This document shows, one piece after another, positions 11,546 through 24,560 of a stretch of DNA of 64,000 nt. Both the position numbers and the translations under genes were made by a program. Source of the stretch: Sinotaia quadrata (Eukaryota > Mollusca > Gastropoda > Architaenioglossa > Viviparidae); assembly GCA_028829895.1 (NCBI GenBank), contig CM054179.1, forward strand, positions 71,238,391 to 71,302,390, written 5' to 3'. The notes under the pieces were generated by a model. That model made no database searches. It worked only from the letters and a program-made list of their open reading frames with translations, and was not told the origin of the DNA. The stretch's first letter is position 1; each line of letters opens with the position of its first letter.

Positions 11546-12149
11546 AATACACATGCTTGACATGTATTGAATTACATCTTTTGCATAGGTCAATGCCTAC
11601 TGTCTATCATCCTAGTATCAAGACAAAAACAAACATTACTAAGCATCATATCAAACTACTGCAGTGGTTAATTTACTTACTGAGCATAGATTGTCACATG
11701 CCATTACTTATTTCATGAAAAACTCACAAGTCAATACTACATTAGGTGCCTTTCAGCAGACAATGACACCTGTATTGATAAGATATAAACCGGACACAGA
11801 AATTGAACTTGTAAAGAATGAATAGCCTAAGTAAATAGATACTCAGGTAGTTAGACAGACAGACAGGGAAGAAGGGGGTTGCCTAAATAAATAGATACTC
11901 TGGTAGTCAGAGAGTGAAGGAGAAAGCAACAAAAAACGAATGAACAAAAAAAGAAAGAATTAAAGAAAAACTGATAGATGTATAAATAGATAGTTATAAT
12001 TAGCGATCAGATATCACTGTGGAAGCTTATTTAAAGACTTAATGTAATTCAAATTTAAACAGACTACTAAGACCTACAAATGTTGCAATGAATTTTTAAG
12101 ACAGCACAATGAGGTCTAGTTAACATCATACTTTACACTTAAAAGCTCC
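11546..12149. other. Unique sequence with a small duplication
   Basis: At 11824-11910 the words GCCTAAGTAAATAGATACTC and GGTAGTTAGACAGA occur twice about 58 bp apart. Nothing else was recognised. Confidence 0.5.
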
Positions 12150-12480
12150 AAAGTCATAATCAATAAACTTAAACCATATATAATTAATCTGATTAATTAA
12201 AGTCATAATCAATATTTAATAACAATGTTAATTATTTACATAAACAATACTTAAAGTCATTATAAAGTTAATTAAAGTTATAACTATTACTTAGAATTTA
12301 GTACCAAATTTTATACTCATAGTCATAATCACTATATAAAGTGCAAATAGCCTAATTAATTGCATAATTGTTAATAAATTAAAGCATGGATGGTCTAATT
12401 AAAGTCATAATCACTATTTAAATTTTAAAAAGAATGTCCTAATTAAGTCATAATTTATATTTAAAACAACATAAGGCACT
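12150..12480. repeat. Degenerate AT-rich repeat
   Basis: AATTAAAGTCATAATCA-like words recur irregularly every 30-60 bp. Confidence 0.5.
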
Positions 12481-12529
12481 GTCTATATTAGCTGTAGTTT
12501 GTATGATCTTGAATGATGTGCCATGTTAG

Positions 12530-12890
12530 AATGACCTTAGATTAATCATTTTTAATGTTTAATGTGATAATCAATCCAGATTAGTGTACCATATTATTAT
12601 TACAATGAATCATGTTATGAGTAGTTTAACACTTAGAATGAAATCGTGTTTTGTGTAGATTGATACTTGGAATGAATTGTTTTGCATAGTTTAATATTTA
12701 GAATGAGTCACGTTTGTGCGTAGTTTAATACTTGGAATTAATCATGATTATAGTGGTTTAATACTTGGGGTTTTGTATATATAAATACTTAAAGTAAATC
12801 CTTTTTTGTGTATTGTGATGTTTGGAATGAATGTTTTCTGAACTGGAAATCATGTTTTGTGTAGTTTATCACTTGGAAATAAGTGTGTTC
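12530..12890. repeat. Degenerate ~33-bp repeat
   Basis: Words such as GAATGAATCATGTTTTGTG and TAGTTTAATACTTGGAATGA recur about ten times with indels. Confidence 0.7.
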
Positions 12891-13039
12891 GGTTCATACC
12901 ATGAGAATAATCTTATCTGCTATGTACTGTCAGTTATACTCTTTGAAAGAATTCTGCTGTATTCTGATGGAATAATCCTGTTTGAAATTATTCTGATAAT
13001 TGTATAAAGTAGAGGTAATCACCAAACAATAGTAAATTA

Positions 13040-13345
13040 TTCTCAGTTTGCTGACAGAACTGGTGAAATAGGCCAAGTAATGGATAGTTGTCATAAGTAT
13101 GGAGAGAACTGGTGAAACAGGCTAAGTAATTAATAATTGTCATAAGTAAGGTATGAAATGGAGAAAGTTGTCATAAGTAAGGTCAGAACTGGTGAAACAG
13201 GTCAAGGAATAGACAGTTGTTATAAGTATGGGCAGAGCTGCTGAAACAGGTCAAATAGTGGATAGCTATCATAAGAAGGACTAAATTGCTGAAAAAGGCC
13301 AAGTAACGGAAAGTTGTCATAAAAGCAGAACTGGTATCACTGATG
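13040..13345. repeat. ~48-bp diverged tandem repeat, about six units
   Basis: Units carry GAACTGGTGAAACAGGTCAA and GATAGTTGTCATAAGTA. Unit length varies through indels. Confidence 0.82.
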
Positions 13346-13771
13346 AAATCCCAAACAGGCCTGTTAGGTCATGTCAAAAATAATGACAGAAGTGGTGTCA
13401 CAGGCCAAGAAGCTACTTGTCAAAAGTAATGATATAATGGTGTGACTGGAAATGCCTGCAGGCCTCAATATGCCTAGTAAAAATGTCGAGGGTAAAACAT
13501 GGGATTGGAATGGGGTTAGATATAAAAAAATCATACAAGAAATAGAAATCATCACAAATTTATTATATATATTAAATGAAATTTAATTATTCATTTTACT
13601 AATCCAATTGGCTTAAGAAAACCTTACTGCAAAAACATTAGGTTTACGCATTGCTGTACTTATTGCTGACTATATCCTGGGAACAGTCACTAATGGAAGT
13701 CCGCTGTGGATGGCTGTATGGAAAATACAGTGCTGTATTATATATATAGTATCCTTGGTTGTATATGTTCT
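13346..13771. other. Spacer before the LINE fragment
   Basis: Further worn copies of the upstream unit (around 13350-13440), then unique sequence. No gene seen. Confidence 0.45.
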
Positions 13772-14190
13772 TATATGCATGTGAGTCATGGACCCTCACA
13801 GCGGATCTCGAAAGGAGGATACAAGCTACTGAAATGAGATGCTTTCGAAGATTGCTTGACATTTCATAGAGAGGTCATGTCACGAATGACAAAATGAGAA
13901 ACAGAATTAGGCAAGCCATTGGGCCCTATGAAGAACTATTGGCTTTTGTGAAAAAACGCAAAATGAAATGGTATGGGCATGTCACATGATCAACAGGACT
14001 TGCCAAGACAATCATGTAAAGTACTGTACAAGGAGGGGGAAGGAGAGGAAGAGGAAAAGATGGGAGGATAACATCTCAGAATGAACAGGACTGAAGCTGA
14101 GTGATACAGTATGTGATTATCAGAGAACAGAATGGAATGGAGAAAGCTGGTTGTCAGGTCATCAGTGGTGCCCCAATGGTTGGCAAGACT
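13772..14190 (+). pseudogene. 5'-truncated LINE (non-LTR retrotransposon) ORF2 C-terminus, dead
   Basis: In one frame the sequence reads CESWTLTADLERRIQATEMR, then CFRRLLDIS, RIRQAIGPYEELLAFVKKRK, MKWYGHVT and GKRWEDNISE. This is the well-known C-terminal tail of reverse transcriptase/endonuclease ORFs (KWYGHV...G..RRGR..KRWEDNI). In-frame stops occur after LLDIS, after WYGHVT, after KTIM and after NISE, and a frameshift follows. The copy ends directly in a (GATA)n tract. Only the last ~140 codons of the element are present, as expected for 5' truncation at insertion. Confidence 0.85.
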
Positions 14191-14193
14191 AAG

Positions 14194-14205
14194 AGATAGA
14201 TAGAT

Positions 14206-14293
<88 letters not shown>

Positions 14294-14294
14294 T
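14194..14294. repeat. (GATA)n microsatellite tail of the LINE copy
   Basis: About 25 GATA units immediately follow the LINE fragment. The opposite LINE copy at 18341 has a short form of the same tetranucleotide at its 3' end, so this is the element's own 3' repeat rather than a chance neighbour. Confidence 0.93.
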
Positions 14295-14789
14295 ATATTG
14301 AAAACCTATTTACAATATCAAAATGCTTTCTCAATGCATTTTCTATTTTACATTCTTGTTTTAAATACAATATCAGCTTAGAACAGACTAGGTAGGCACA
14401 CAAAGGGACAATGAACGGTAGACTGGTAAAGATAAGAAAAACTTCAATGAAGAGACAAAGAAAGAAAAACAAAGGAAGACTGAGAACAGTAGACAGCTAG
14501 AGAACAGTTGACAAAGAAATACACTGAGAAAGTAAGCAACCAAACAGACCAGCAGAAAAAGGTGAATAGACTGGAGAAAAAAAAAGAAGACAGTTAAACA
14601 GACAGAAAACTGATTAAGTACATGTATTAGCAACTGAGATTGCATTTTTGACTAAATTCATTCAATAAACTAGAGTGCCTTCAATTCTGCTTTCTACATC
14701 ATTTAGATCTCAAGGTGATTTCTCGGAGTTCTTTTTAATTCTTGCACATGCAAAGCACATGACAATCAAAGAAAATGTAAAACATAAAT
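14295..14789. other. Unique AG-rich sequence
   Basis: No gene seen. Purine-rich from 14400 to 14600 on the plus strand. Confidence 0.5.
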
Positions 14790-15412
14790 ATAAATGTGTT
14801 TGATACTTGCACTTTTATGTTTGGACATAATACAACATAAATAGGCAAAACAATGTTTGATACCAGCAATTTATGTTTGGACACAATACAACATAATTAG
14901 GCAAAACAAGTGTTTGATACCAGCAATTTATGTTTGGACACAATACAACATAAATAGGCAAAACAATGTTTGATACCAGCAATTTAAGTTTGGACACAAT
15001 ACAACATAAATAGGCAAAACAAGTGTTTGATACCAGCAATTTATGTTTGGACACAATACAACGTAAATAGGCAAAACAAGTGTTTGATACCAGCAATTTA
15101 TGTTTGGACACAATACAACATAATTAGGCAAAACAAGTGTTTGATACCAGCAATTTATGTTTGGACACAATACAACATAAATAGGCAAAACAATGTTTGA
15201 TACCAGCAATTTATGTTTGGACACAATACAACATAAATAGGCAAAACAATGTTTGATACCAGCAATTTATGTTTGAACATGAAAGAAAGTATCTGATAAC
15301 CTGCAATTTATGGTGTGGTCAAAATACAAAGAAAAAGTACAAATAAACAAGTGTTTCGATACCAGCAACTCATGTATGGACAGACTACGAAGAAAATGTA
15401 CAAATAAGAGGA
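14790..15412. repeat. 57-bp minisatellite, about nine units
   Basis: Units of 56-57 bp contain GTTTGATACCAGCAATTTAT, GTTTGGACACAATACAACAT and AAATAGGCAAAACAA. Units after 15290 are strongly diverged. Open frames of 98 codons on the minus strand here are repeat by-products. Confidence 0.93.
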
Positions 15413-16925
15413 GTTGAAAATGCTGTTTAACAAAGTAAATGTACAAATGGATACATGCAAAGTTAAAGATGTACTTCCCAATTAGTATTGCACAAATATA
15501 TTACATTACTAACAGCAAAATTTACCTCACTTACATAAAAAACTCCAACAATTAAATCTTTCCTTCATCACCAAAAAGCCAATGGAAGAAGAAAATAACA
15601 AAAGACCAATATAATGCTTGTCTTACCAACACAAAATGCTATCTCACTTATCAAGGTAGCACATCCGTTTTAGCTTTGCTAATCAAGTGCTATCAAAGGC
15701 ATGCTGGGTCACAACTAGTTTGCCAAAAATAACCCACCACCACCACCACCACCACCACCACAGTACTTGCCCGGAAATGAACACAATGATTTTTGTCAAG
15801 TAAGTTTCTGCCTTTACATGCCCTTACTGTTTTAGTGTCCATATTCGTTCTGCGAGGTTCATGCTATTCAACAAAATTTTCATCACTTTTTCATGGATGA
15901 TTAAAGTTGAAACTGCTGTGTAAAAGGACCAATGTAAACAAAGAAAAATGTAAACATGAAAGCATGAACACTTTCAAATGGATTGAAACAAAATGTAAAC
16001 ATGAAAAGCAGAATGAAGGCAAACATGATATGTCATAAAGTTGCAGAATGAAGATAGACTAAATATTTATTTTTTATTTCACTGTCAAAACTTATGGATG
16101 ACATGACTGAATACTAGTGATGTTACAATAACAAAACTACTGATGTCAAGGGTAAATAATTATATTGTAGATGACTTTAAACTGCTAATGTTGCAGTGGC
16201 ACAACTACTGATGACCTGAAACTGACAATAGTGATTCAATGACAAATAGTTGTTGTTTTAATGATCAAACAATAATGATAATAGCTCAATGACAATATTC
16301 ATAGCCAGGAAGCTGATGATGATGAGACCTTGTCTATTGTCTTTAATAACAAACAAGTGAAGATGATGACATAAACGACAAGAGAATGACTATGATGATT
16401 TGGTTATAAATAAATAATAAGACTAAGAGAGGCTGAACATATTAATGACAAAAGACTGACAATATAAGATACTGAACACACTAATGACCAAACAATTATA
16501 AGATACTGAACAAGTTATGACCAGAGACTGACTCTTGATAAGACACTGACAAAATTAAAAATAACAAGAGATGGTCAATGGTGGTGATGTGAGAGATGGA
16601 GTTGAAGTAAAAGAAGAACAAGAAACGTAATTGTGACAAGTAAAACTGAGCACAATCATAAACAAACAAACAAAAAACTAAACAAATATATGTACTCTTC
16701 CACACCAGGTGCCATTAGACTTTGGGGATTAAATGCAAGTTCACTAGTTGAAACACATTACCTCTGAGAGGTTACCACAAAAAGCTGATAAGAATGATAG
16801 ATCATATACTGTATATAAATATTTGTTCTAAAATTCATATAAAGCCATCTTTATTTAATAGATCATGTAGTGTCCAAAAACATTTTTTTCTAATTTTCAT
16901 AGTGAACAATCTTTTCATATTATTA
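15413..16925. other. Mostly unique sequence
   Basis: Contains an (ACC)n tract at about 15732-15762. No gene or larger repeat was recognised. Between 16140 and 16500, loosely repeated TGATGAC/ACTGACAA words occur without a fixed period. Confidence 0.45.
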
Positions 16926-17380
16926 TGAAGACAGCTTATTTAAATAAACATGTAGTCAGCCTATTTGTATAAACTTGCAGAAAGTCCATTTGTATAAACT
17001 TGCAGAAAGTTCATTTGTATAAATATACATAGCACATTTGTAATAAACATGTAGTCAGCCTAGTTGTATGAACTTGCAGAAAGTCCATTTGTATAAATAT
17101 ACATAGCACATTTGTAATAAGCTTGTAGATAACATGAATATACATACTGACAGCCTGTTTGTATAAATATGCAGACAGCCCATTTATATAAATATGCAAA
17201 CAGCCCATTTACATAATTATACATACTGCCCATTTATATAAATATGCAGACATCCCATTTATATAGATATGCAGACAGCCCATTTATATAAATATGCAGA
17301 CAGCCCATTCATATAAATATACAGACAGTCCATTTATATAAATATGCAGACAGCCCATTTATATAAATATGCAGACAACT
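16926..17380. repeat. 25-bp minisatellite with older ~32-bp units
   Basis: From about 17150 to 17375 a 25-bp unit (GCAGACAGCCCATTTATATA plus AATAT) repeats eight or nine times. The left part has longer related units (CTTGCAGAAAGTCCATTTGT). They share GCAGA..G.CCATTT, so the array seems to have moved from one unit length to another. Confidence 0.9.
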
Positions 17381-17439
17381 AGACATACCATGATGACCAG
17401 GTTGCAGTGCTACAATTCATTGATTCTAATTATTATCTA

Positions 17440-17700
17440 TTACATCACATTCTGATATTCTATTAAAGATTATCAATTATGCACATTCTAACAAAGGTAA
17501 CTTATCAAAGATTATCAATTATGTCATATTCTGACAACAAAGATTATCAATTACATCATATTCAGATAAAGATTATTGATTACATCATATTCTGATAAAG
17601 ACACAGTAACTAAGATTGTCAACTACATCACATTCTAACAAAGGTAAACATGCTAAAATAAGATTAAATTTATGTTCAACAATGACAAAGGCAAACATAC
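17440..17700. repeat. Degenerate ~35-bp repeat
   Basis: AAGATTATCAATTACATCAT and ATTCTGATAAAG words recur about seven times. Confidence 0.7.
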
Positions 17701-17929
17701 CAAAAACAACTAATTGATTATGTTACGCTATAATAAAGGTGAATATATAAAATTATGGAACAGATGACATTATGATGAAGATAACTATACAGCAAAACAA
17801 TATCAATCAGTAGTACAATAAAGGCAAACATAAGTTATAATTTAGCCTAGCATGAATGTTATTACACTCATGTTGCAACTAACAAACAATGGCTGCAAAT
17901 GATATTATACAACGTTATTACAATTTCTT

Positions 17930-18022
17930 TTGTACATCTTGCAAAGAATGCAGATGAGATAATACCACAATGTTATTATAACCTTATTTTGTACACCTAG
18001 CAAAGAATGCAGATGAGATTAT
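17930..18022. repeat. Short tandem duplication
   Basis: CAAAGAATGCAGATGAGAT occurs at about 17941 and 18001, about 60 bp apart, preceded both times by TTTTGTACA. Confidence 0.8.
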
Positions 18023-18339
18023 GTTAAATGTAAGTGAAAATGTATTTGCAGCATTATCGAGAACAACATCTAGAGAAAATGAGCAAAAGAACTCTTTGAC
18101 AATTATCATTGTGAGTTCAATAACTTTGTTTTATCTGGCTGCACTTAAAGCACTTTTGCAATATTTAATATCTTTAACATGCTTTCTAATATTCTGACAC
18201 TGTTGTGTTAAATAAATTCACTTCACTTTGTTTTTAGTCTATTCCATACCAATAACTTTATGAAAGTTTCCTCTGGCTGTCTTTGAAAATATAAACAGAT
18301 TTTAAGATCTCTTGTCAAAGAGTTCTAGCAATTCGGGCA

Positions 18340-18602
18340 TATCTATCTATCTATCCATCCCTTAGTCTTGTCGGCCATTGGGGCACCACTGATGACCTGA
18401 CAACCAGTTTCCTCCATTCCATTCTGTTCTCTGCTAATCTTACCGTATTGCACAGTTTCAGTCCTGTCCACTCTGAGATGTTATCCTCCCATCTTTTCCT
18501 CTGTCTTCCTCTCTTTAGCTCTCCTTGCACAGAACCTTGCATGATTGTCTTGACAAGCCCTGTTGATCGTGTGACATGCCCAAAATGTTTCATTTTGTGA
18601 GT
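18340..18602 (-). pseudogene. 5'-truncated LINE ORF2 C-terminus (second copy, inverted)
   Basis: A minus-strand frame reads MKHFGHVTRSTGLVKTIMQG, then GELKRGRQRKRWEDNISEWT and RMEWRKLVVRSSVVPQWPTR. It is the same family as the copy at 13772 but starts further downstream in the element. Unlike that copy, its short frame has no internal stop. It ends in a short (ATCT)n tract at 18340-18353, the complement of the GATA tail. It is far too short to be functional. Confidence 0.85.
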
Positions 18603-18879
18603 CAGATTAACATTAAATGTCTGAACTTAATTCATTACACTATCCACAAATGATGTGGACAAGCAGACACTTACTCTACAAACTATTTCCAGGCATGACG
18701 CTGACAAGCAGACATACTCTAAATGGTACATTAAAGCAAATTTTTAAGTGTGAAATGCATCCTAAATATAAGTATCAGAAATACTTGACTTTCATCAAAA
18801 GTATGGTTAAACACTATTATTTATGCCGTAGTGTGCATTTTCAATGTCACGTGCAACCAATCATGCATTTCTATATTTA
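18603..18879. other. Unique sequence
   Basis: Contains a partial duplication of ACAAGCAGACACTTACTCTA-like words at 18659 and 18709. Otherwise nothing recognised. Confidence 0.45.
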
Positions 18880-19230
18880 TATCTGAAGCAACAAAATCAT
18901 TTCTACTGTATTTTAATGTCCAAAACAATAAAACCACTTTCTTTTGTACTTTAATATCACAAGCAACAAAATATTGTCTTTTATATATACATGTCAGAGA
19001 CAAAAGAAACAACTCTTCTAGATTTGTCACAAGTAACACCATGTTTTCTGTATTGGCAATGTCACAGACAAAAGAAACAAATCTTCTACATTTATGTCAC
19101 AAAGTAACACCATGTTTTCTGTACTGGCAATGTCACAGACAAAAGAAACAAATCTACATTTATGTCACAAGTAGCACCATGTTTTCTGTATTGGCAATGT
19201 CACTGGAACAATATTATGTTTTCTAAGTTT
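18880..19230. repeat. 71-bp tandem repeat, about three to four units
   Basis: Units contain GTCACAGACAAAAGAAACAA, CATTTATGTCACAA and ACCATGTTTTCTGTA. Older diverged units run back to about 18880. The 131-codon plus frame over this stretch is a repeat artefact. Confidence 0.87.
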
Positions 19231-19689
19231 ACAATATCATAAACAAAACTATGCCTCTGAATTTAAATGTAACAAACAACAAAAGCATGCCTTCAAAATA
19301 TCTAGTCATTTGTATTCACTAAGTTACAAACAAATAGAATTAAATGAAATAATCAAATTGTCTTCTATTTTCACAGTGTTATTGGCAGCAAAATCTCCTC
19401 TTTAGTAAAAGTGACAAAACATGGTTTCTGTTAACAATGTCTCCACCCATAAAGTAACCAATTATGTTATTTATTTTTTTACCATGTCTTTACCCAAGGG
19501 TACCTTGCACATGGAAATTTACAAGCCACAAATCAAGTATTCTTAAAAAGATCTTAAAATACCTACCTCTAATAACTCCATTTCTATTCTCTGATAGGAC
19601 TAACCTGCGATTTGTATTGACTCTATTGTTGTAGTGTAATATTATTTTTATACACAAGACTGTGAAACATTGATATTATCTAAACATGA
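19231..19689. other. Unique sequence
   Basis: No gene or clear repeat seen. Confidence 0.45.
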
Positions 19690-20106
19690 GTTCATGGAAT
19701 ATTGATGTCAAGAAATCTACTGCATTGTAATTGTCATATGTATATTTCATTTAATAAATTTATTGTTAAATTTATTGATCTTCTTACGCATATTGATAAT
19801 CTTATTTTGGAGAAGAAAGTGGGTGGAAGGGGGCTTGCTAAATATAGATTAAAAGTTGAATTTATCTTCTCCTTTAGTAAGAAGTTTTTCACTCAAAGGA
19901 AACATTATGTGATTGTAATTGTTGTGTGATGTTGTAGAATAGAGAAAATGTTTATAGTGCCAAAATATTCGCCAAATGAAAGACAAGTGGTGTCTGCTAG
20001 AGGATCATTAATAAAATAAAATTATGATTCTCATCACTTGTAACTAGTTATAAAAGATTAATTAATAATAATCATTTTCATTAACTAAGTGGCCTGGCCC
20101 ATCACA
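19690..20106 (+). mobile_element. Inverted terminal part of an LTR-family copy (copy E, part 1)
   Basis: The reverse complement of this stretch, from TGTGATGGGCC at 20106 downward, aligns by eye with 55131-55530. Shared landmarks are ATGATTATTATT, GATGAGAATC, CAGACACCACT, AGATAAATTCA, TTTTAATCTATATTTAGC and AAGATCAATAAATTTA. The terminal TGTG of the family is therefore at 20106, facing the other half of the element. Confidence 0.78.
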
Positions 20107-21139
<1,033 letters not shown>

Positions 21140-21222
21140 AGCAGCACCTGAAGTTTCAGTGATTGATTCAGAGAGAGTGGACTTGGAAACATTTCATGCA
21201 TTTTACTATATGTTTACTTGTT

Positions 21223-21224
<2 letters not shown>
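21140..21224 (+). mobile_element. Small LTR-family fragment (copy H)
   Basis: CAGTGATTGATTCAGAGAGA and GTGGACTTGG...TTTCATGCATT correspond to 59725-59790 and to the reverse complement of 49200-49260. It stops at the (GA)n tract. Confidence 0.55.

Positions 21225-21268
<44 letters not shown>
21225..21268. repeat. (GA)n microsatellite
   Basis: About 22 GA units. It lies directly after the LTR-family word AGAGAGA and may have grown from it. Confidence 0.95.
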
Positions 21269-21271
<3 letters not shown>

Positions 21272-21564
21272 GTACTAGAACTATCACTAAACTTTAAAGG
21301 GTACCGTAGATCAGCAAGCGTCCGTGTATAATAAAAATGTTCAATAACAAAAAAAGATTTGCGCGAAAGCCGGAAGCGCCCCCTACACTGCGACGACAAG
21401 AACAGGTTATGGGCGTTTGTGTATAACGGAACTGTTCAGTAACTTGAAAAGTTGTTTCGCTTGCATGCGTGTGTAACGGAAATGTTCACTAACAAAGTGC
21501 GTGCATATGTAATGGAATTGGCGTGCGCGTTTAAGGAATCATTCACTAACTTAGTAGTAGTACA
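21269..21564. other. CpG-rich spacer with degenerate repeat words
   Basis: Around 21415-21550, GTGTATAACGGAACTGTTCA-like words recur loosely three or four times. GCGCCCCC and other CpG-rich words occur at 21360-21400. No gene seen. Confidence 0.45.
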
Positions 21565-21965
21565 GTAGATCGGCATAGAGTAACTGAACAGTTTATTGAA
21601 TGAGTAGATCGGCATAGATTTACTGAACAGTTTATTGAATGAGTAGATCGGCATAGTGTAACTGAACAGTTTATTGAATGAGTAGATCGGCATAGTGTAA
21701 CTGAACAGTTTATTGAATGAGTAGATCGGCAAAGTGTAACTGAACAGTTTATTGAATGAGTAGATCGGCATAGTGTAACTGAACAGTTTATTGAATGAGT
21801 AGATCGGCATAGATTTACTGAACAGTTTATTGAATGAGTAGATCGGCATAGTGTAACTGAACAGTTTACTGAATGAGTAGATCGGTATAGATTTACTGAA
21901 CAGTTTATTGAATGAGTAGATCGGCATAGTGTAACTGAACAGTTTATTGAATGAGTAGATTGGCA
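21565..21965. repeat. 39-bp minisatellite, about ten units
   Basis: Units read GTAGATCGGCATAGTGTAAC then TGAACAGTTTATTGAATGA. Some units carry ATAGATTTA in place of ATAGTGTAA. The unit is divisible by three, so minus-strand frames of 185 and 200 codons remain open (13-residue repeat MPIYSFNKLFSYT). These are not genes. Confidence 0.96.
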
Positions 21966-22039
21966 GAAAAGAGGCAAAATACAGCAGAAACCCGTACAAG
22001 AAAATACAAACAGAACATTGTATAAAGAGGGTGCACATA

Positions 22040-22330
22040 AAGAACTATCTTGCAAATACATAGTTAGATATGAAAGTATACAAAATGACTGAACTGAGAG
22101 CAAGGACTGGAATAAACATAAAGGGACATCCCTGCATATACATTAACTTAAATATCAAGGGGATGCGAAATAAATGATGTAAGAGGAAGATAATTATTAG
22201 AATAAACATACAACGGCATTTCTGCAAATACATTAGACATGAAAGATATACGAAATAAGAGAAGTGAGAAGTAGATAAATAGCTAGAATAAACATACAGA
22301 GATATCCTTGCAAATGATAGTAACTAAAAT
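22040..22330. repeat. ~105-bp diverged repeat, about three units
   Basis: AATAAACATACAACGGCAT, TGCAAATACATTA and ATACGAAATAA words recur at roughly 100-bp spacing. Confidence 0.7.
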
Positions 22331-22654
22331 AACAGCAACATAAACAAACGTATGCAGGATAGGTACAGAAGTGAAAGGTATAGGAATTCATTGCTTGATT
22401 GGATAATTACACGAAGACAGATAGAGTCGGGCAAAAATTATAAAACTATTACGGACAAATACTACTCTAAAAGATCCGAGATTAGAACAGTTGAGTAATG
22501 TTAACTCCTATGGAGAATAATCACGTAATAAAGATAATTAGATGTCAGAGAAAACATCTAATCCAAAGATATGCATAATAAATACATATTAAAATAGAGA
22601 TAAAAGATATGTTTCATAGCTAGACAGATATACATAAATAAATGGGTTGCAGAA

Positions 22655-22960
22655 AGATGTGATTCAGTGCTAGACTGCACAAAGAGATAAATACAAGTTC
22701 GTGCTAGACAGAATAAATTCATTTTAAGATAGATAATAAATTATAAAGATACGATTCATTGCTAAACAGAACAAATTCACTCTAAGATAGGGATAAGGGA
22801 TACGATTCGTTGCTAGACAGAACAAATTCACTCTAAGATAGGGATAAGGGATACGATTCGTTGCTAGACAGAACAAATTCATTAAGATAGGGATAGGGAT
22901 AAACGATTCACTGCTAGACAACAAATTTACTCTCAGATAGAGACAACAGACACGATTCGT
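22655..22960. repeat. 51-bp minisatellite, about five units
   Basis: Units contain ACGATTCGTTGCTAGACAGA, ACAAATTCACTCTAAGATAG and GGATAAGGGAT. The two middle units are almost identical; the outer ones are diverged. Confidence 0.92.
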
Positions 22961-24060
22961 TTACAGACAGAACAAATATAAAGAAAAGTAAAGAAATCAT
23001 TATTATCAAAATTGCGTTTAGCAGAGATACTCCATTTACTATCAAAAACCTAACCCAAAGAAAATATCTGAACATTTTGTTGATGATCTGTAAAATGATA
23101 TTAAATTCAATTCAAACCAACAGTATTTTATTTCATTCTTGTCAAGTAATGGGAGAGTGGAAGGGAGGTTGGGTATAAAGAGAGAGGGTGTGATGCGGGT
23201 CATGTGAAAGACTTATACATGTTTAAGGGAAAAAGGATCGGTTTGTGACAAGGGTAGGGGTAAAAATAGTCTTCATGGTCAAGGCACTAAAATGAAATGT
23301 GTACATTTCAGGTCCTTATTCATCTTTCATTATTTATTTATACTTCTGCTGTTATTCCTTGATCAAAAACTGTTCATTCTTTTTGCATCAAGGGCCAGGC
23401 TACAAAAAGTTAATAATTATACATTTATTCTGCTCTCTGTAACTGTATCAGATATGTAATTAAAATAAATAAAAGTAAAAATGAATCCGTACAATAAATA
23501 ATTGCTGTGGCAGAAATTTCAAAATAAAGCAACAAAAGCAATCAAACAAAGCCAAAAAAACCAAACCAATATTTAATTAGTTCAAAATGGCGCTTGAGTA
23601 ACCTTTGGAGGAATGGAACACTGAAAGCAATAGAATATTCTTACATGTAATGATGATATTCTTTAGGCTTCTATACTTCGAGTAAAAGAGGCATTCGTTC
23701 GATTTTAACTCAGACATCCAGCCAAAGGGCAAATATTCACAATATTCCAAAGAACAGCCAAAAAGATACAAAAGCACACTTGATAGAAAACCTTGAGTAT
23801 CTTACATTTAAACAAACAGAAAAAGTTTGAGAAATTTGAAAACGTATTGTTAGAAATAACATCTACATTCTATTTGATTGAAAGCCCTGAAATCTCTTTT
23901 CCAGCTATGATACACTTAAAATGTGAATACATCTGAAACTTTTGGAGGAGACATGTTCTGGGATAAGTCATATAGAAAGAAAGCAATTAATGATTCGCTA
24001 TTTGAATAAATTGTGGGTTAAGGGTAGATACTGTGTTTTAGGTAAAAGTTTTATTCATAC
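22961..24060. other. Unique sequence, nothing recognised
   Basis: No gene, RNA or clear repeat seen. A minus frame at 23577-23777 resembles nothing known to me. Confidence 0.45.
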
Positions 24061-24390
24061 TGTGACAGAATAAATTTGCCCCTCCCTATATTTTAATTTA
24101 ATTGTTATATAAACTGCTAAACTGTCAAGTGACCTGACCTTGTGCACTCCTTGAGTTGAAGTAAACAGCCTGAGGCTAGAACATTCTAGATTTGCTGATC
24201 TCATGGAAACTGTGCGAGCAGTTTTCTATTATCCGACAATTTTTATTTATGAGAACGAGACCAAGCAGTGGGCTGATATTAGAGAATTCAGGTACTTGTA
24301 GAGAATTCTAACCTTTATTCTCTCTGAATCTGGGTGACAAAGAGATTAGTCCAGTTTGAAGGCAGTCGTTAGCTTGAGTAGTGAGTATTA
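24061..24390 (+). mobile_element. LTR-family fragment (copy F)
   Basis: It starts with TGTGACAGAATAAATTTGCC, the counterpart of the TGTGGTGG...AAATTTGCC terminus of other copies read on the minus strand. It continues with TTATATAAACTG, GACCTTGTGCACTCC, a GTTTTCTATTATCC...GAGAACGAGACC segment, and GAATTCTAACC. It thus covers the first ~330 bp of the LTR in its inferred transcription direction, including the TATA-like TTATATAAAC. Confidence 0.78.
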
Positions 24391-24560
24391 AGGGGTAGAT
24401 ATATCTCATTAAATGTAGTATATTTATTACAGAAACAGCTGTACCTCACTGAATGCAGTACATTTATTACAAACATTATACCTCTCTAGCTGAAATAAAT
24501 ATTTGGGTAGCTACACTTCACTGTGGTAAATATATTATGGAAGCAGCTATACCTCACTAA
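24390..24560. repeat. ~55-bp tandem repeat, about three units
   Basis: Words GTAGATATATCTCATTAAAT, AGTATATTTATTACAGAAAC and AGCTGTACCTCACTGAATG recur with drift. Confidence 0.75.

Noticed and set aside
14388..14645. Minus 85-codon frame rich in Leu/Phe, like a membrane protein
   Set aside because: It arises from purine-rich DNA read on the opposite strand; no splice signals or known motif.
21436..22103. Overlapping minus-strand frames of 185 and 200 codons
   Set aside because: They read the 39-bp minisatellite in different frames; the 13-residue period equals the unit length.
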